From Methylophilaceae bacterium UBA6140 (lineage in GTDB: Bacteria; Pseudomonadota; Gammaproteobacteria; Burkholderiales; Methylophilaceae), in contig DIVE01000096.1 of assembly GCA_002423265.1 (NCBI GenBank), forward strand, positions 4,127 to 14,268: 10,142 nucleotides of DNA, written 5' to 3'. Made by a program: the position numbers and the translations under genes. The notes under the pieces are model-generated. The model was given only the letters and a program-made list of their open reading frames with translations, was not told the DNA's origin and ran no database searches. Shown here one piece after another: positions 1 through 4,778 of the stretch (position 1 is its first letter; every line of letters begins with the position of its first letter).

Positions 1-114
1 TGAGTGCCAATGCAGGGTTTTGTTGGTCTGGTTTGTTTTCGTGCTGCGCCAGAAGTCGAATGCGACGAAGGCGTAGATCAGCGCGACAATGAGATAAGGT
101 AAAAACTCGCTCAT
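1..114 (-). CDS. Probable CcsA/YpjD-type cytochrome c assembly-like membrane protein, N-terminal 38 codons only
   Basis: The gene runs off the left edge of the window. It begins at the ATG on the minus strand at 112-114. The 38 visible residues start MSEFLPYLIVALIYAFVAF and continue into a basic, polar stretch (FWRSTKTNQTNK). This is one hydrophobic segment (about residues 4-20) followed by positive charge, so it is an inner-membrane protein. The identification is contextual: in many beta- and gammaproteobacteria the gene divergent from ffh is a CcsA-superfamily protein (YpjD-like), whose family takes part in or resembles cytochrome c maturation factors. The visible part is too short to show the family's tryptophan-rich motif, so the name is an inference. 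It diverges from ffh across a 118-bp spacer. I see no strong SD ahead of the ATG. Confidence 0.5.
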   Translation of the reverse strand, partial: MSEFLPYLIVALIYAFVAFDFWRSTKTNQTNKTLHWHS

Positions 115-232
115 GAAATCATTAGCCTGAATGACTTGGGTTAGAATCAAGGTTTATCACTATAGCATGTGCCAGATGGCAAAGTTAATGCCATCGTCAC
201 CCTCACGGCACCAGATCATCAGAGGTTCATGA
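115..232. promoter_or_regulatory. Divergent intergenic spacer between the ypjD-like gene and ffh
   Basis: This 118-bp spacer must carry the promoters of both divergent genes. I can find only weak candidates. On the plus strand TTGGGT (136-141) lies 19 bp from TATAGC (161-166). No convincing element is visible on the minus strand. The ffh SD is AGAGG at 221-225, seven bases before the ATG at 233. An ATG at 229 opens only a 3-codon frame and is not used. Confidence 0.3.
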
Positions 233-1585
233 ATGTTTGAAAATCTCAGCGGACGCTTGCAGGGCGTCATCAAAAATCTAAGAGGTCAGGCCAGACTGAC
301 CGAGCAAAATATCACCGATGCCATGCGTGAAGTACGCATGGCACTGCTGGAGGCCGATGTCGCACTGCCTGTAGTGCGGGACTTCGTCGCCCGCGTCAAA
401 CAGCGCGCCGAGGGGCGGGAAGTGCTGCAAAGCCTGACGCCGGGACAGGCTGTCATCAAGGTGGTGCACGACGAACTGACCGAGCTGATGGGTCGCACAG
501 GCGAAGGTCTGGACCTTGCCGCAGTGCCGCCGGTCATTATTCTGATGGCAGGTCTGCAGGGTTCCGGTAAAACCACCACCTCGGCCAAACTTGCCCGCCT
601 GCTCAAGGAGCAGAAAAAGAAAGTGCTGCTGGCCAGTGCCGACGTTTATCGCCCGGCTGCCATTCAGCAACTGAAAACACTCGCGCAGAGCCTGGAAGTC
701 GATTGCTTCGATTCCAACGCCGCCCAGCAACCTGTCGATATCGCCAGCGCCACGCTCGATTTTGCCAAACGTCATTTTTACGATGTAGTGATTTTCGATA
801 CTGCCGGCCGGCTTGGTATCGATGAAGCGATGATGAACGAAATCCGTGCATTGCACGCCCTGCTTAAACCGACCGAAACGCTGTTCGTGGTAGACGCGAT
901 GCAGGGCCAGGATGCAGTGAATACTGCACGTGCCTTCGGTGAAGCGCTGCCGTTGACCGGCATCGTCCTGACCAAGCTGGACGGTGATGCGCGTGGCGGC
1001 GCCGCGCTTTCTGTCAGGCACATTACCGGCAAGCCGATCAAATTCATCGGCGTCAGTGAAAAGGTGGACGGGCTCGAGCCGTTCCATCCCGAACGTATGG
1101 CGTCGCGCGTGCTCGGCATGGGTGATGTTCTCTCGTTGATCGAACAGGCACAGAAAAATGTCGATATCGGCGAGGCCAAAAAACTTGCCGACAAAGTGAA
1201 ATCCGGCAAGAACTTCGACCTCGACGATTTCAAGATGCAAATGCAGCAGATGCGCAACATGGGAGGCATGGGCGCTCTGATGGACAAGCTGCCGAGCCAG
1301 ATTGCCGGCATGGCAGGACAGATGAACAGCGACGCCGGCGACAAGGCCATCCGCCGTATCGAAGGCATCATCAATTCCATGACACCATTTGAGCGCCGTA
1401 AACCGGAAATCATCAAAGCTACGCGCAAACGCAGAATTGCCGATGGTGCGGGCGTTCATGTGCAGGAAGTCAACCGTATGCTGAAACAGTTCGAAGAAAC
1501 GCAGAAGATGATGAAGATGTTTTCCAAAGGCGGTGCCAACAAGCTGATGCGCGCCATGCAAGGCAGATTCCCGGGTTTGCGCTGA
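233..1585 (+). CDS. ffh: Signal recognition particle protein Ffh (SRP54 GTPase)
   Basis: Ffh is the protein subunit of the bacterial signal recognition particle. With 4.5S RNA it binds signal sequences emerging from ribosomes and, through GTP-dependent pairing with FtsY, delivers them to the SecYEG translocon. The 450-aa length is typical. Domains in order: N helical bundle (about 1-85); G domain (about 100-295) with P-loop GLQGSGKT (107-114), DTAGR (189-193) and TKLDGDARGG (247-256); Met-rich M domain (about 300-450) with the RNA-binding helices around RRKPEIIKATRKRR (388-401) and many methionines (QMQQMRNMGGMGALM, 336-350) that form the signal-peptide groove. The start at 233 gives the standard MFENLSGRLQ opening and has an AGAGG SD seven bases upstream. 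It is followed by the tRNA-Lys transcription unit. Nothing is missing. Confidence 0.98.
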   Translation: MFENLSGRLQGVIKNLRGQARLTEQNITDAMREVRMALLEADVALPVVRDFVARVKQRAEGREVLQSLTPGQAVIKVVHDELTELMGRTGEGLDLAAVPPVIILMAGLQGSGKTTTSAKLARLLKEQKKKVLLASADVYRPAAIQQLKTLAQSLEVDCFDSNAAQQPVDIASATLDFAKRHFYDVVIFDTAGRLGIDEAMMNEIRALHALLKPTETLFVVDAMQGQDAVNTARAFGEALPLTGIVLTKLDGDARGGAALSVRHITGKPIKFIGVSEKVDGLEPFHPERMASRVLGMGDVLSLIEQAQKNVDIGEAKKLADKVKSGKNFDLDDFKMQMQQMRNMGGMGALMDKLPSQIAGMAGQMNSDAGDKAIRRIEGIINSMTPFERRKPEIIKATRKRRIADGAGVHVQEVNRMLKQFEETQKMMKMFSKGGANKLMRAMQGRFPGLR

Positions 1586-1593
1586 AACTTGCA

Positions 1594-1622
1594 TTGACGA
1601 GCAGGGCGGTTTTCAGGATAAT
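1594..1622 (+). promoter_or_regulatory. Sigma70 promoter of tRNA-Lys, with GC-rich discriminator
   Basis: TTGACG (1594-1599) and GATAAT (1617-1622) each match the sigma70 consensus in 5 of 6 positions and are exactly 17 bp apart. Transcription should start near 1629, about 30 nt before the tRNA 5' end. The stretch after the -10 reads CACGCCC. A GC-rich discriminator is the known hallmark of stringently controlled stable-RNA promoters, so control by ppGpp/DksA is a reasonable inference. An AGGGCG/CGCCCT dyad (1603-1608 with 1625-1630), followed by TTCT, overlaps the promoter and might double as a weak ffh terminator. It has a 16-nt loop, so I rate that second role low. Confidence 0.75.
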
Positions 1623-1658
1623 CACGCCCTTTCTGTAGTCTTGTGGTTACACGGACTC

Positions 1659-1734
1659 GGGCTGTTAGCTCAGCTGGTAGAGCAGCGGACTTTTAATCCG
1701 TTTGTCGTGGGTTCGATCCCCGCACAGCCCACCA
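1659..1734 (+). tRNA. tRNA-Lys (anticodon UUU), CCA encoded
   Basis: This is a full 76-nt cloverleaf. The acceptor GGGCTGT (1659-1665) pairs with ACAGCCC (1724-1730), followed by discriminator A and an encoded CCA (1732-1734). The D arm is GCTC...GAGC. The anticodon loop CTTTTAA sits between GCGGA and TCCGT (one terminal mismatch) and reads TTT, for lysine. The T arm is GTGGG-TTCGATC-CCCGC. It is transcribed alone from the promoter at 1594-1622. Its 3' end is repeated at 3596-3626, so this tRNA appears to be the integration target of the adjacent island, with the tRNA kept intact. Confidence 0.98.
1704..1734 (+). repeat. Left att-like repeat (3' end of tRNA-Lys)
   Basis: The last 31 bases of tRNA-Lys (T arm, acceptor 3' strand and CCA) match 3596-3626 without gaps in 27 of 31 positions, including an unbroken 14-mer (GTGGGTTCGATCCC) and an unbroken 10-mer (CAGCCCACCA). 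Tyrosine recombinases of integrative elements commonly use tRNA 3' ends as attB and leave such a direct repeat at the far junction. This copy keeps the tRNA functional. The assignment as an att site is an inference, because no integrase is present. Confidence 0.6.
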
Positions 1735-1741
1735 ATTAAAT

Positions 1742-1771
1742 CAAAGGGTTAGCTTAAACGCTAGCCCTTTG
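1742..1771. terminator. Hairpin after tRNA-Lys, likely terminator
   Basis: CAAAGGGTTAGC (1742-1753) pairs with GCTAGCCCTTTG (1760-1771), giving 12 pairs including one G-T wobble, with a six-base loop TTAAAC. It lies eight bases after the tRNA CCA, so it probably ends tRNA transcription. The T run after it on the plus strand is weak (GTGGTTT). On the minus strand it is followed by ATTTAATT, so it may also stop transcripts of the minus-strand gene, whose TAA stop lies in the loop. Confidence 0.6.
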
Positions 1772-2023
1772 TGGTTTCTGAAGGTGACAAAAACGTGACA
1801 GACTCACCACGTTGGATTTCTCTCTTGGTAGTTTAATTCTTGAAGCGGCCATGCACGAAACCAGATTGTCATCGATTTCGCGTGCGCCATGACTGGTCTT
1901 GGTGAAGACGGCAGTTTTCTTGCCCGCCTTGGAGTAATATTTGAAGTAGTTATGGTCGCCATCCTTGGGTCGAAAGCCTTTTGCCAGCAAGATTTTTTCG
2001 ACGTCGCTTTGCTTACGCGGCAT
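1754..2023 (-). CDS. HicA-like (YcfA-type) toxin homologue with atypical C-terminus
   Basis: The 89-aa product looks like the small HicA/YcfA-type group: MPRKQSDVEKILLAKGF opening, the DGDHNYFKYY block (21-30, with His24 where HicA proteins carry their His-containing RNA-binding/nuclease strand), then FTKTSHGAREIDDNLVSCM (40-58). HicA proteins are small dsRBD-fold mRNA-cleaving toxins. After about residue 68 the sequence stops resembling the family: instead of the usual tail I recall ending in a Cys-Pro motif, it reads into DNA next to the tRNA hairpin. The true C-terminus has therefore probably been replaced, perhaps at the integration junction. The start has a clear SD, GAGGTGG, five bases before the ATG. 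No HicB-like antitoxin is adjacent. It lies 80 bp downstream of TumA in the same direction. Function as a toxin is unproven. Confidence 0.6.
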   Translation of the reverse strand: MPRKQSDVEKILLAKGFRPKDGDHNYFKYYSKAGKKTAVFTKTSHGAREIDDNLVSCMAASRIKLPREKSNVVSLSRFCHLQKPQRASV

Positions 2024-2040
2024 TCGCCACCTCGGCGAAT
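2022..2040 (-). promoter_or_regulatory. Inverted repeat enclosing the SD and start codon of the HicA-like gene
   Basis: ATTCGCC (2022-2028) and GGCGAAT (2034-2040) form a perfect 7-bp dyad with a 5-base loop. On the minus-strand transcript the loop holds most of the SD (GAGGT) and one stem arm carries the first two bases of the ATG. This could act as an RNA hairpin limiting translation of the toxin-like gene, or as a DNA operator. Which of the two cannot be told from sequence. Confidence 0.45.
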
Positions 2041-2103
2041 CGGGCCAATAAAGCGTGTTTCAAATGGATAGCCGGTCTAATTGTTTGAGCGTTGCTTCAG
2101 TCG

Positions 2104-2457
2104 TCATGCCGCCAGAATCTGGAACTCGGTCGCCACAGCAACCGGGCGCACTTGGCGCTTGTCCTTGTGCATTTCAACCAGGCCATAGCTGGACATGGTT
2201 TTCAGGGTGCGCGACAGATTGCTTTGTTTGCGCCCGGTCAGTTCGGCCAGCACCGAGATGGAATCCGGTTGGGCCTGTTCGATGACGCGCAACAGAGCAC
2301 GGTTTTCATCGCTCAGCACTTCAGCCAGCGATTTCATGGAAGTGAACCAAATCTTTGGATCACTTGACTTGGGTTTATATTCGCCCCGGGCGATCGCCAG
2401 CATACGCTCGCGAATCTTGTCCTGGGGCATGATACCGATGGTGATTTTCTTGCTCAT
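2104..2457 (-). CDS. TumA-like antitoxin, winged-HTH transcriptional regulator
   Basis: This 117-aa protein has a MarR/ArsR-like winged helix at about residues 48-105: SVLAELTGRKQSNLSRTLKTMSSYGLV gives the recognition helix, and the wing is HKDKRQVRPVAV. It follows an N-terminal stretch (1-45, MSKKITIGIMPQDKIRERML) that may hold the toxin-binding part. It is the second gene of a pair with the TumE-like protein: the toxin stop and this start overlap as ATGA at 2454-2457, so translation is coupled. A GGAGG SD lies ten bases upstream inside the toxin gene. DUF6516/TumE toxins are typically paired with HTH antitoxins called TumA. By analogy it should neutralise TumE and repress the operon, probably at the palindrome 2822-2836. 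The role is inferred from family and context. Confidence 0.75.
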   Translation of the reverse strand: MSKKITIGIMPQDKIRERMLAIARGEYKPKSSDPKIWFTSMKSLAEVLSDENRALLRVIEQAQPDSISVLAELTGRKQSNLSRTLKTMSSYGLVEMHKDKRQVRPVAVATEFQILAA

Positions 2458-2816
2458 TTCTTCAGTGCCTCCAGTACGCTGTCCACCTCCTGAAAGAAAT
2501 CCTTCAGCAACTGGCCAGCGTCCTTGAATTCGTATGGCACGCCTTTATCCGAGGCATGCCGGTGTTTATGATCGTATGCAAGGCGCTGCCCTGCATACAT
2601 GAGCTTCTTGGGCGGTTTTACGGCATGACTGTTGTCATAGCCCAGAATCCGCTTGCCATACTTGTCGTGCAAGGTCAGTGAATAGCGGATGCCATGCGGC
2701 ACTTGTTCACTGGGCTCCACTTGCCAGACCTCGAACTTCATCCAGTAACCACCCTCCTGGTGAATAATGGTGTCGTTCAAATCCAGCAGCGTGTCTAACG
2801 TATGGTCTCGTTGCAT
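2454..2816 (-). CDS. TumE-like toxin (DUF6516 family)
   Basis: This 120-aa protein matches the DUF6516/TumE pattern: an early acidic-hydrophobic strand (LLDLNDTIIHQEGGYWMKFEVWQV), a central GIRYSLTLHDKYGKRILGYDN block (42-62), the His-rich HKHRH (83-87) followed by DKGVPYEF (90-97), and a C-terminal helix LLKDFFQEVDSVL. TumE proteins are toxins of a type II toxin-antitoxin system first described on a Pseudomonas plasmid. The start at 2816 keeps the full family N-terminus but has only a weak SD. An internal ATG at codon 26 has a better SD (GAGGGTGG, seven bases upstream) but would remove the first conserved strand. The stop overlaps the TumA-like start by 4 bp. The promoter lies at 2817-2842. 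Toxicity is inferred from family. Confidence 0.75.
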   Translation of the reverse strand: MQRDHTLDTLLDLNDTIIHQEGGYWMKFEVWQVEPSEQVPHGIRYSLTLHDKYGKRILGYDNSHAVKPPKKLMYAGQRLAYDHKHRHASDKGVPYEFKDAGQLLKDFFQEVDSVLEALKK

Positions 2817-2821
2817 TTATA

Positions 2822-2836
2822 TATCATCTGATGATA
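2822..2836. promoter_or_regulatory. Perfect palindrome, candidate operator of the tumE/tumA-like operon
   Basis: TATCATCTGATGATA is a perfect 7+1+7 inverted repeat ending six bases upstream of the TumE-like start. On the minus strand a possible promoter surrounds it: TTTACA, then a 16-bp gap containing nearly all the palindrome, then ATATAA directly against the ATG. That spacing would give a very short or leaderless mRNA. A dimeric winged-HTH antitoxin binding here would block RNA polymerase, which is how antitoxins of such pairs usually autoregulate. The palindrome is seen; the protein that binds it is inferred. Confidence 0.6.
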
Positions 2837-2926
2837 AGTGTAAAGGAAAGTTCAAGCGGTTGCATTCTGGCTGATGGGAAACACTGGCGCAGTCTGCAAG
2901 CACCTGCGCACTTCAATATAAAAGGC

Positions 2927-3229
2927 TCAAGCCGCCAATGCTGTGTTGACTTTGAGCATGAGTTTGTCCGAGATCTTGAAGTTGCGGCCTTCGATTCGGC
3001 TGACATACCCTTGCGTTACACCCAGACGTTCAGCTAATTGCATTTGGGATAATCCGGCCTCGATGCGTGCGACCCGGATGGGGTTCTGAATGTAATCACT
3101 CAGCACGAATGGCACATGTTCGTTATCGTCGAATTTGGTCGAGCTGGTCAGCTCGATATAATCGGCATAAGGGATGACGACAAATGCCGGTTTGTCCTGT
3201 TCGTAAATAATCTGTGGTTTTGCGCTCAT
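2927..3229 (-). CDS. XRE-family HTH antitoxin partner of a broken RelE/ParE-type toxin
   Basis: The 100-aa protein has two parts. Residues 1-30 (PQIIYEQDKPAFVVIPYADYIEL) resemble the start of Phd/YefM-type antitoxins. Residues 50-95 form an XRE (Cro/C1-type) HTH with a clear helix pair, SQMQLAERLGVTQGYVSRIE (61-80). Such proteins repress their own operon and bind a RelE/ParE-type toxin. Its ATG overlaps the stop of the upstream toxin pseudogene by ATGA (3226-3229), the usual toxin-first order. AAGGAA eight bases upstream is the SD. The frame is intact although the toxin is dead, so it may survive as a stray regulator or as an anti-addiction function. Confidence 0.85.
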   Translation of the reverse strand: MSAKPQIIYEQDKPAFVVIPYADYIELTSSTKFDDNEHVPFVLSDYIQNPIRVARIEAGLSQMQLAERLGVTQGYVSRIEGRNFKISDKLMLKVNTALAA

Positions 3230-3495
3230 TTATAAATTTCCTTGCGATGCCCAACGCGGACAATTTCAACAATTCTGATTCCGTTATCCCGATTGAATTT
3301 GACTTTGTAGCTGCCGACCCTTAATCGCAGCTTTGCCTCCGGGTCATTGGTCAGTTTCTTGATGTCCTATGCGGGATCGTCCGGGTTGTTCGCCAGCATG
3401 CCGATATGCTCGGCAATACGCTCTTGGATCACCAAAGTAAGTTTTAACAATTGCTTTTGTGCGGACTTGGTAATGATTACCCGATATTTGGTGAT
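3226..3495 (-). pseudogene. RelE/ParE-type toxin pseudogene (amber stop, no start codon)
   Basis: Reading the minus strand from 3495 gives a continuous RelE/ParE-like protein of 89 codons with one interruption. It opens TKYRVIITKSAQKQLLKL and continues ERIAEHIGMLANNPDDPA. A TAG stop follows at 3367-3369, then DIKKLTNDPEAKLRLRVGS, YKVKFNRDNGIRIVEIVRVG and HRKEIYK, ending in TGA that overlaps the antitoxin ATG. The pattern (IKKL, LRLRVGSYKV, HRKEIY) is the core of RelE/ParE mRNA interferase or gyrase-inhibitor toxins. No ATG, GTG or TTG lies at the expected start; the codon there is ATC, possibly a mutated ATG. Two independent lesions argue for real inactivation rather than a sequencing error. 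Neither half has a convincing start and SD. Confidence 0.85.
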
Positions 3496-3595
3496 ATTAT
3501 TACTTTTTATTACTTTGTGTAAGAGGGGTCACATTGCTGCCAGGAGCATGGCTTTTCGGCTGCATGTACTCAAGCACGTAAACGGTCATCGGTTA

Positions 3596-3626
3596 GTTGT
3601 GGGTTCGATCCCTGTGCAGCCCACCA
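3596..3626 (+). repeat. Right att-like repeat: partial, degenerate copy of tRNA-Lys 3' end
   Basis: This segment repeats tRNA-Lys 1704-1734 in 27 of 31 positions, including the T loop and the CCCACCA end. It marks the probable right boundary of the island. The differences (three C-to-T, one A-to-G) weaken the T stem, so it could not act as a tRNA 3' half without compensation. About 50 bases upstream, GGCTGCA (3558-3564) is perfectly complementary to TGCAGCC (3615-3621) inside this repeat, so 3557-3626 could be the worn remains of a whole tRNA gene. Confidence 0.6.
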
Positions 3627-3682
3627 AACATGCGCTATACCCAGCCCGGTAGCAGATTTTGATAGGTGGATGCGTTACCATG

Positions 3683-3717
3683 TATATAACTTTTAATTAT
3701 TAAATTATAGTTATATA
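3683..3717. repeat. AT-rich imperfect palindrome upstream of the TauE/SafE gene
   Basis: TATATAACT (3683-3691) and AGTTATATA (3709-3717) are perfect 9-base arms around an AT-only 17-base centre that is itself partly symmetric about position 3700. The surrounding 3680-3725 is almost pure A/T. It sits just outside the island's right repeat and about 75 bp before the transporter start. It may be an operator, an easily melted region, or a binding site for a nucleoid protein such as H-NS. Apart from this and the weak -10 candidate TAGAAT (3745-3750), which has no good -35, I see nothing else in 3627-3779. Confidence 0.5.
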
Positions 3718-3792
3718 TTATTTATTGGATTGAAGATAACTTCTTAGAATAGCCGCTTCTTACTACGCAGCAATGTTGCAAGGAGCGCGCAA

Positions 3793-4776
3793 TTGAAAAT
3801 CCGTCGACTGGATCTGGACGACCAATCCATCAGCCAGCCTCATGTCGAGATGGGGCTGCCTCCCGCCGAATACGACATTACGCATGCTTCCGATCATCCT
3901 TTACTGAGGATTGCGAGTTATTTCGTTGTGGCGGTACTGACGGCGCTGGTGTTCTATTTTGTCTATCGCTTGTTTCTGGATGGCAACGGGCGTAGCGGCA
4001 CCGAGATTGTTGGCGAGGCCTTGCGCGATCCGATGTTCTGGAGCGCGGTCGGAGTTGGCCTGTTGGCGCAGGTGATCGATGGCGCTTTGGGCATGGCTTA
4101 TGGTGTCACTTCGACCAGCTTTCTGCTGGCTGCGGGCGCATCTCCCGCCATGGCAAGCGGCGCAACGCATTTGGCCGAAGTCTTTACGACCGGTGTTTCC
4201 GGTGTCTCGCATCTGAAAATGGGCAACGTCAACAAAAAGCTGTTTTTCAGCCTGTTGATTCCGGGTGTGATCGGCGGGCTGATCGGCACTTACGTGCTCA
4301 GCAGCATCGATGGCAATGTGCTGAAACCGTTTATCAGCGCATACCTTTTGCTGATGGGCTTGTATGTGCTGAGCAAGGCGTTCCGGCATATCCGCGCACG
4401 GCGTGAAATCAGCAGCAGAAAAGTCGTGCCGCTGGCCTTGTTCGGCAGCTTCATGGATACTACCGGCGGCGGCGGATGGGGGCCGATTGTGACGACTTCG
4501 CTGGTAGGCTCCGGCCATGATCCGCGGACGACCATCGGCTCGGTCAACTTTGCCGAGTTCTTTCTGACGGTGACTGTTGCCGCCGCACTTTTCTCCATCC
4601 TGGATCAAAGCGTCTGGGTCATCGTTTCCGGCCTGGTGGTCGGCGGTCTCTTTGCAGCACCTTTTGCTGCCTACATCACCAAACGCCTGCAGGCCAAGGT
4701 CTTGCTGATACTAGTGGGGACGCTGATCAGTCTGATCAGCGCCTATAATATTTATATTTCCAACTGGGGTGGATAA
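3793..4776 (+). CDS. TauE/SafE family (DUF81) sulfite/organosulfonate-exporter-like permease
   Basis: This 327-aa inner-membrane protein has about eight hydrophobic segments (roughly 38-60, 82-103, 105-122, 150-171, 176-196, 212-222, 252-297, 301-321). It carries the family's paired glycine-rich signatures, one per half: IDGALGMAYG (95-104) and TTGGGGWGPI (223-232). TauE/SafE proteins are putative exporters or importers of sulfite, sulfoacetate or related anions; the substrate here cannot be told. The first 36 residues are a charged cytoplasmic extension, longer than in minimal family members. The start is TTG at 3793, chosen because AAGGAG (3780-3785) lies seven bases upstream. The first in-frame ATG is codon 20 and lacks such an SD. 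It is followed after two bases by the nuclease gene, so the two form an operon. Confidence 0.88.
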   Translation: MKIRRLDLDDQSISQPHVEMGLPPAEYDITHASDHPLLRIASYFVVAVLTALVFYFVYRLFLDGNGRSGTEIVGEALRDPMFWSAVGVGLLAQVIDGALGMAYGVTSTSFLLAAGASPAMASGATHLAEVFTTGVSGVSHLKMGNVNKKLFFSLLIPGVIGGLIGTYVLSSIDGNVLKPFISAYLLLMGLYVLSKAFRHIRARREISSRKVVPLALFGSFMDTTGGGGWGPIVTTSLVGSGHDPRTTIGSVNFAEFFLTVTVAAALFSILDQSVWVIVSGLVVGGLFAAPFAAYITKRLQAKVLLILVGTLISLISAYNIYISNWGG

Positions 4777-4778
4777 CT

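Larger units (their letters stand above)
1704..3626. mobile_element. Decayed tRNA-Lys-integrated mini-island carrying toxin-antitoxin genes
   Basis: The direct repeats at 1704-1734 and 3596-3626 bound about 1.9 kb in which every gene points left (minus) and every recognisable gene is of toxin-antitoxin type: HicA-like, TumE/TumA-like, and XRE plus a dead RelE/ParE. No integrase, transposase or replication gene is present, so the element cannot move by itself. It is best read as the remnant of a larger element or as a small non-autonomous cargo cassette. The segment 3496-3595 between the toxin pseudogene and the right repeat contains nothing I recognise. The island call is an inference from repeats plus gene content. 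Confidence 0.55.

Noticed and set aside
278..1594. Long open frame (438 codons) on the minus strand opposite ffh
   Set aside because: It mirrors the codon bias of ffh, its product (His/Gln/Phe-rich) resembles no family, and ffh is certain on the other strand.
1889..2527. Several plus-strand frames over the toxin-antitoxin genes
   Set aside because: They oppose genes with clear family motifs, overlap each other, and lack RBS support.
1735..3595. Integrase, transposase or phage gene inside the island
   Set aside because: Searched by eye on both strands for tyrosine-recombinase or DDE-type motifs and found none, including in the gene-free stretch 3496-3595.
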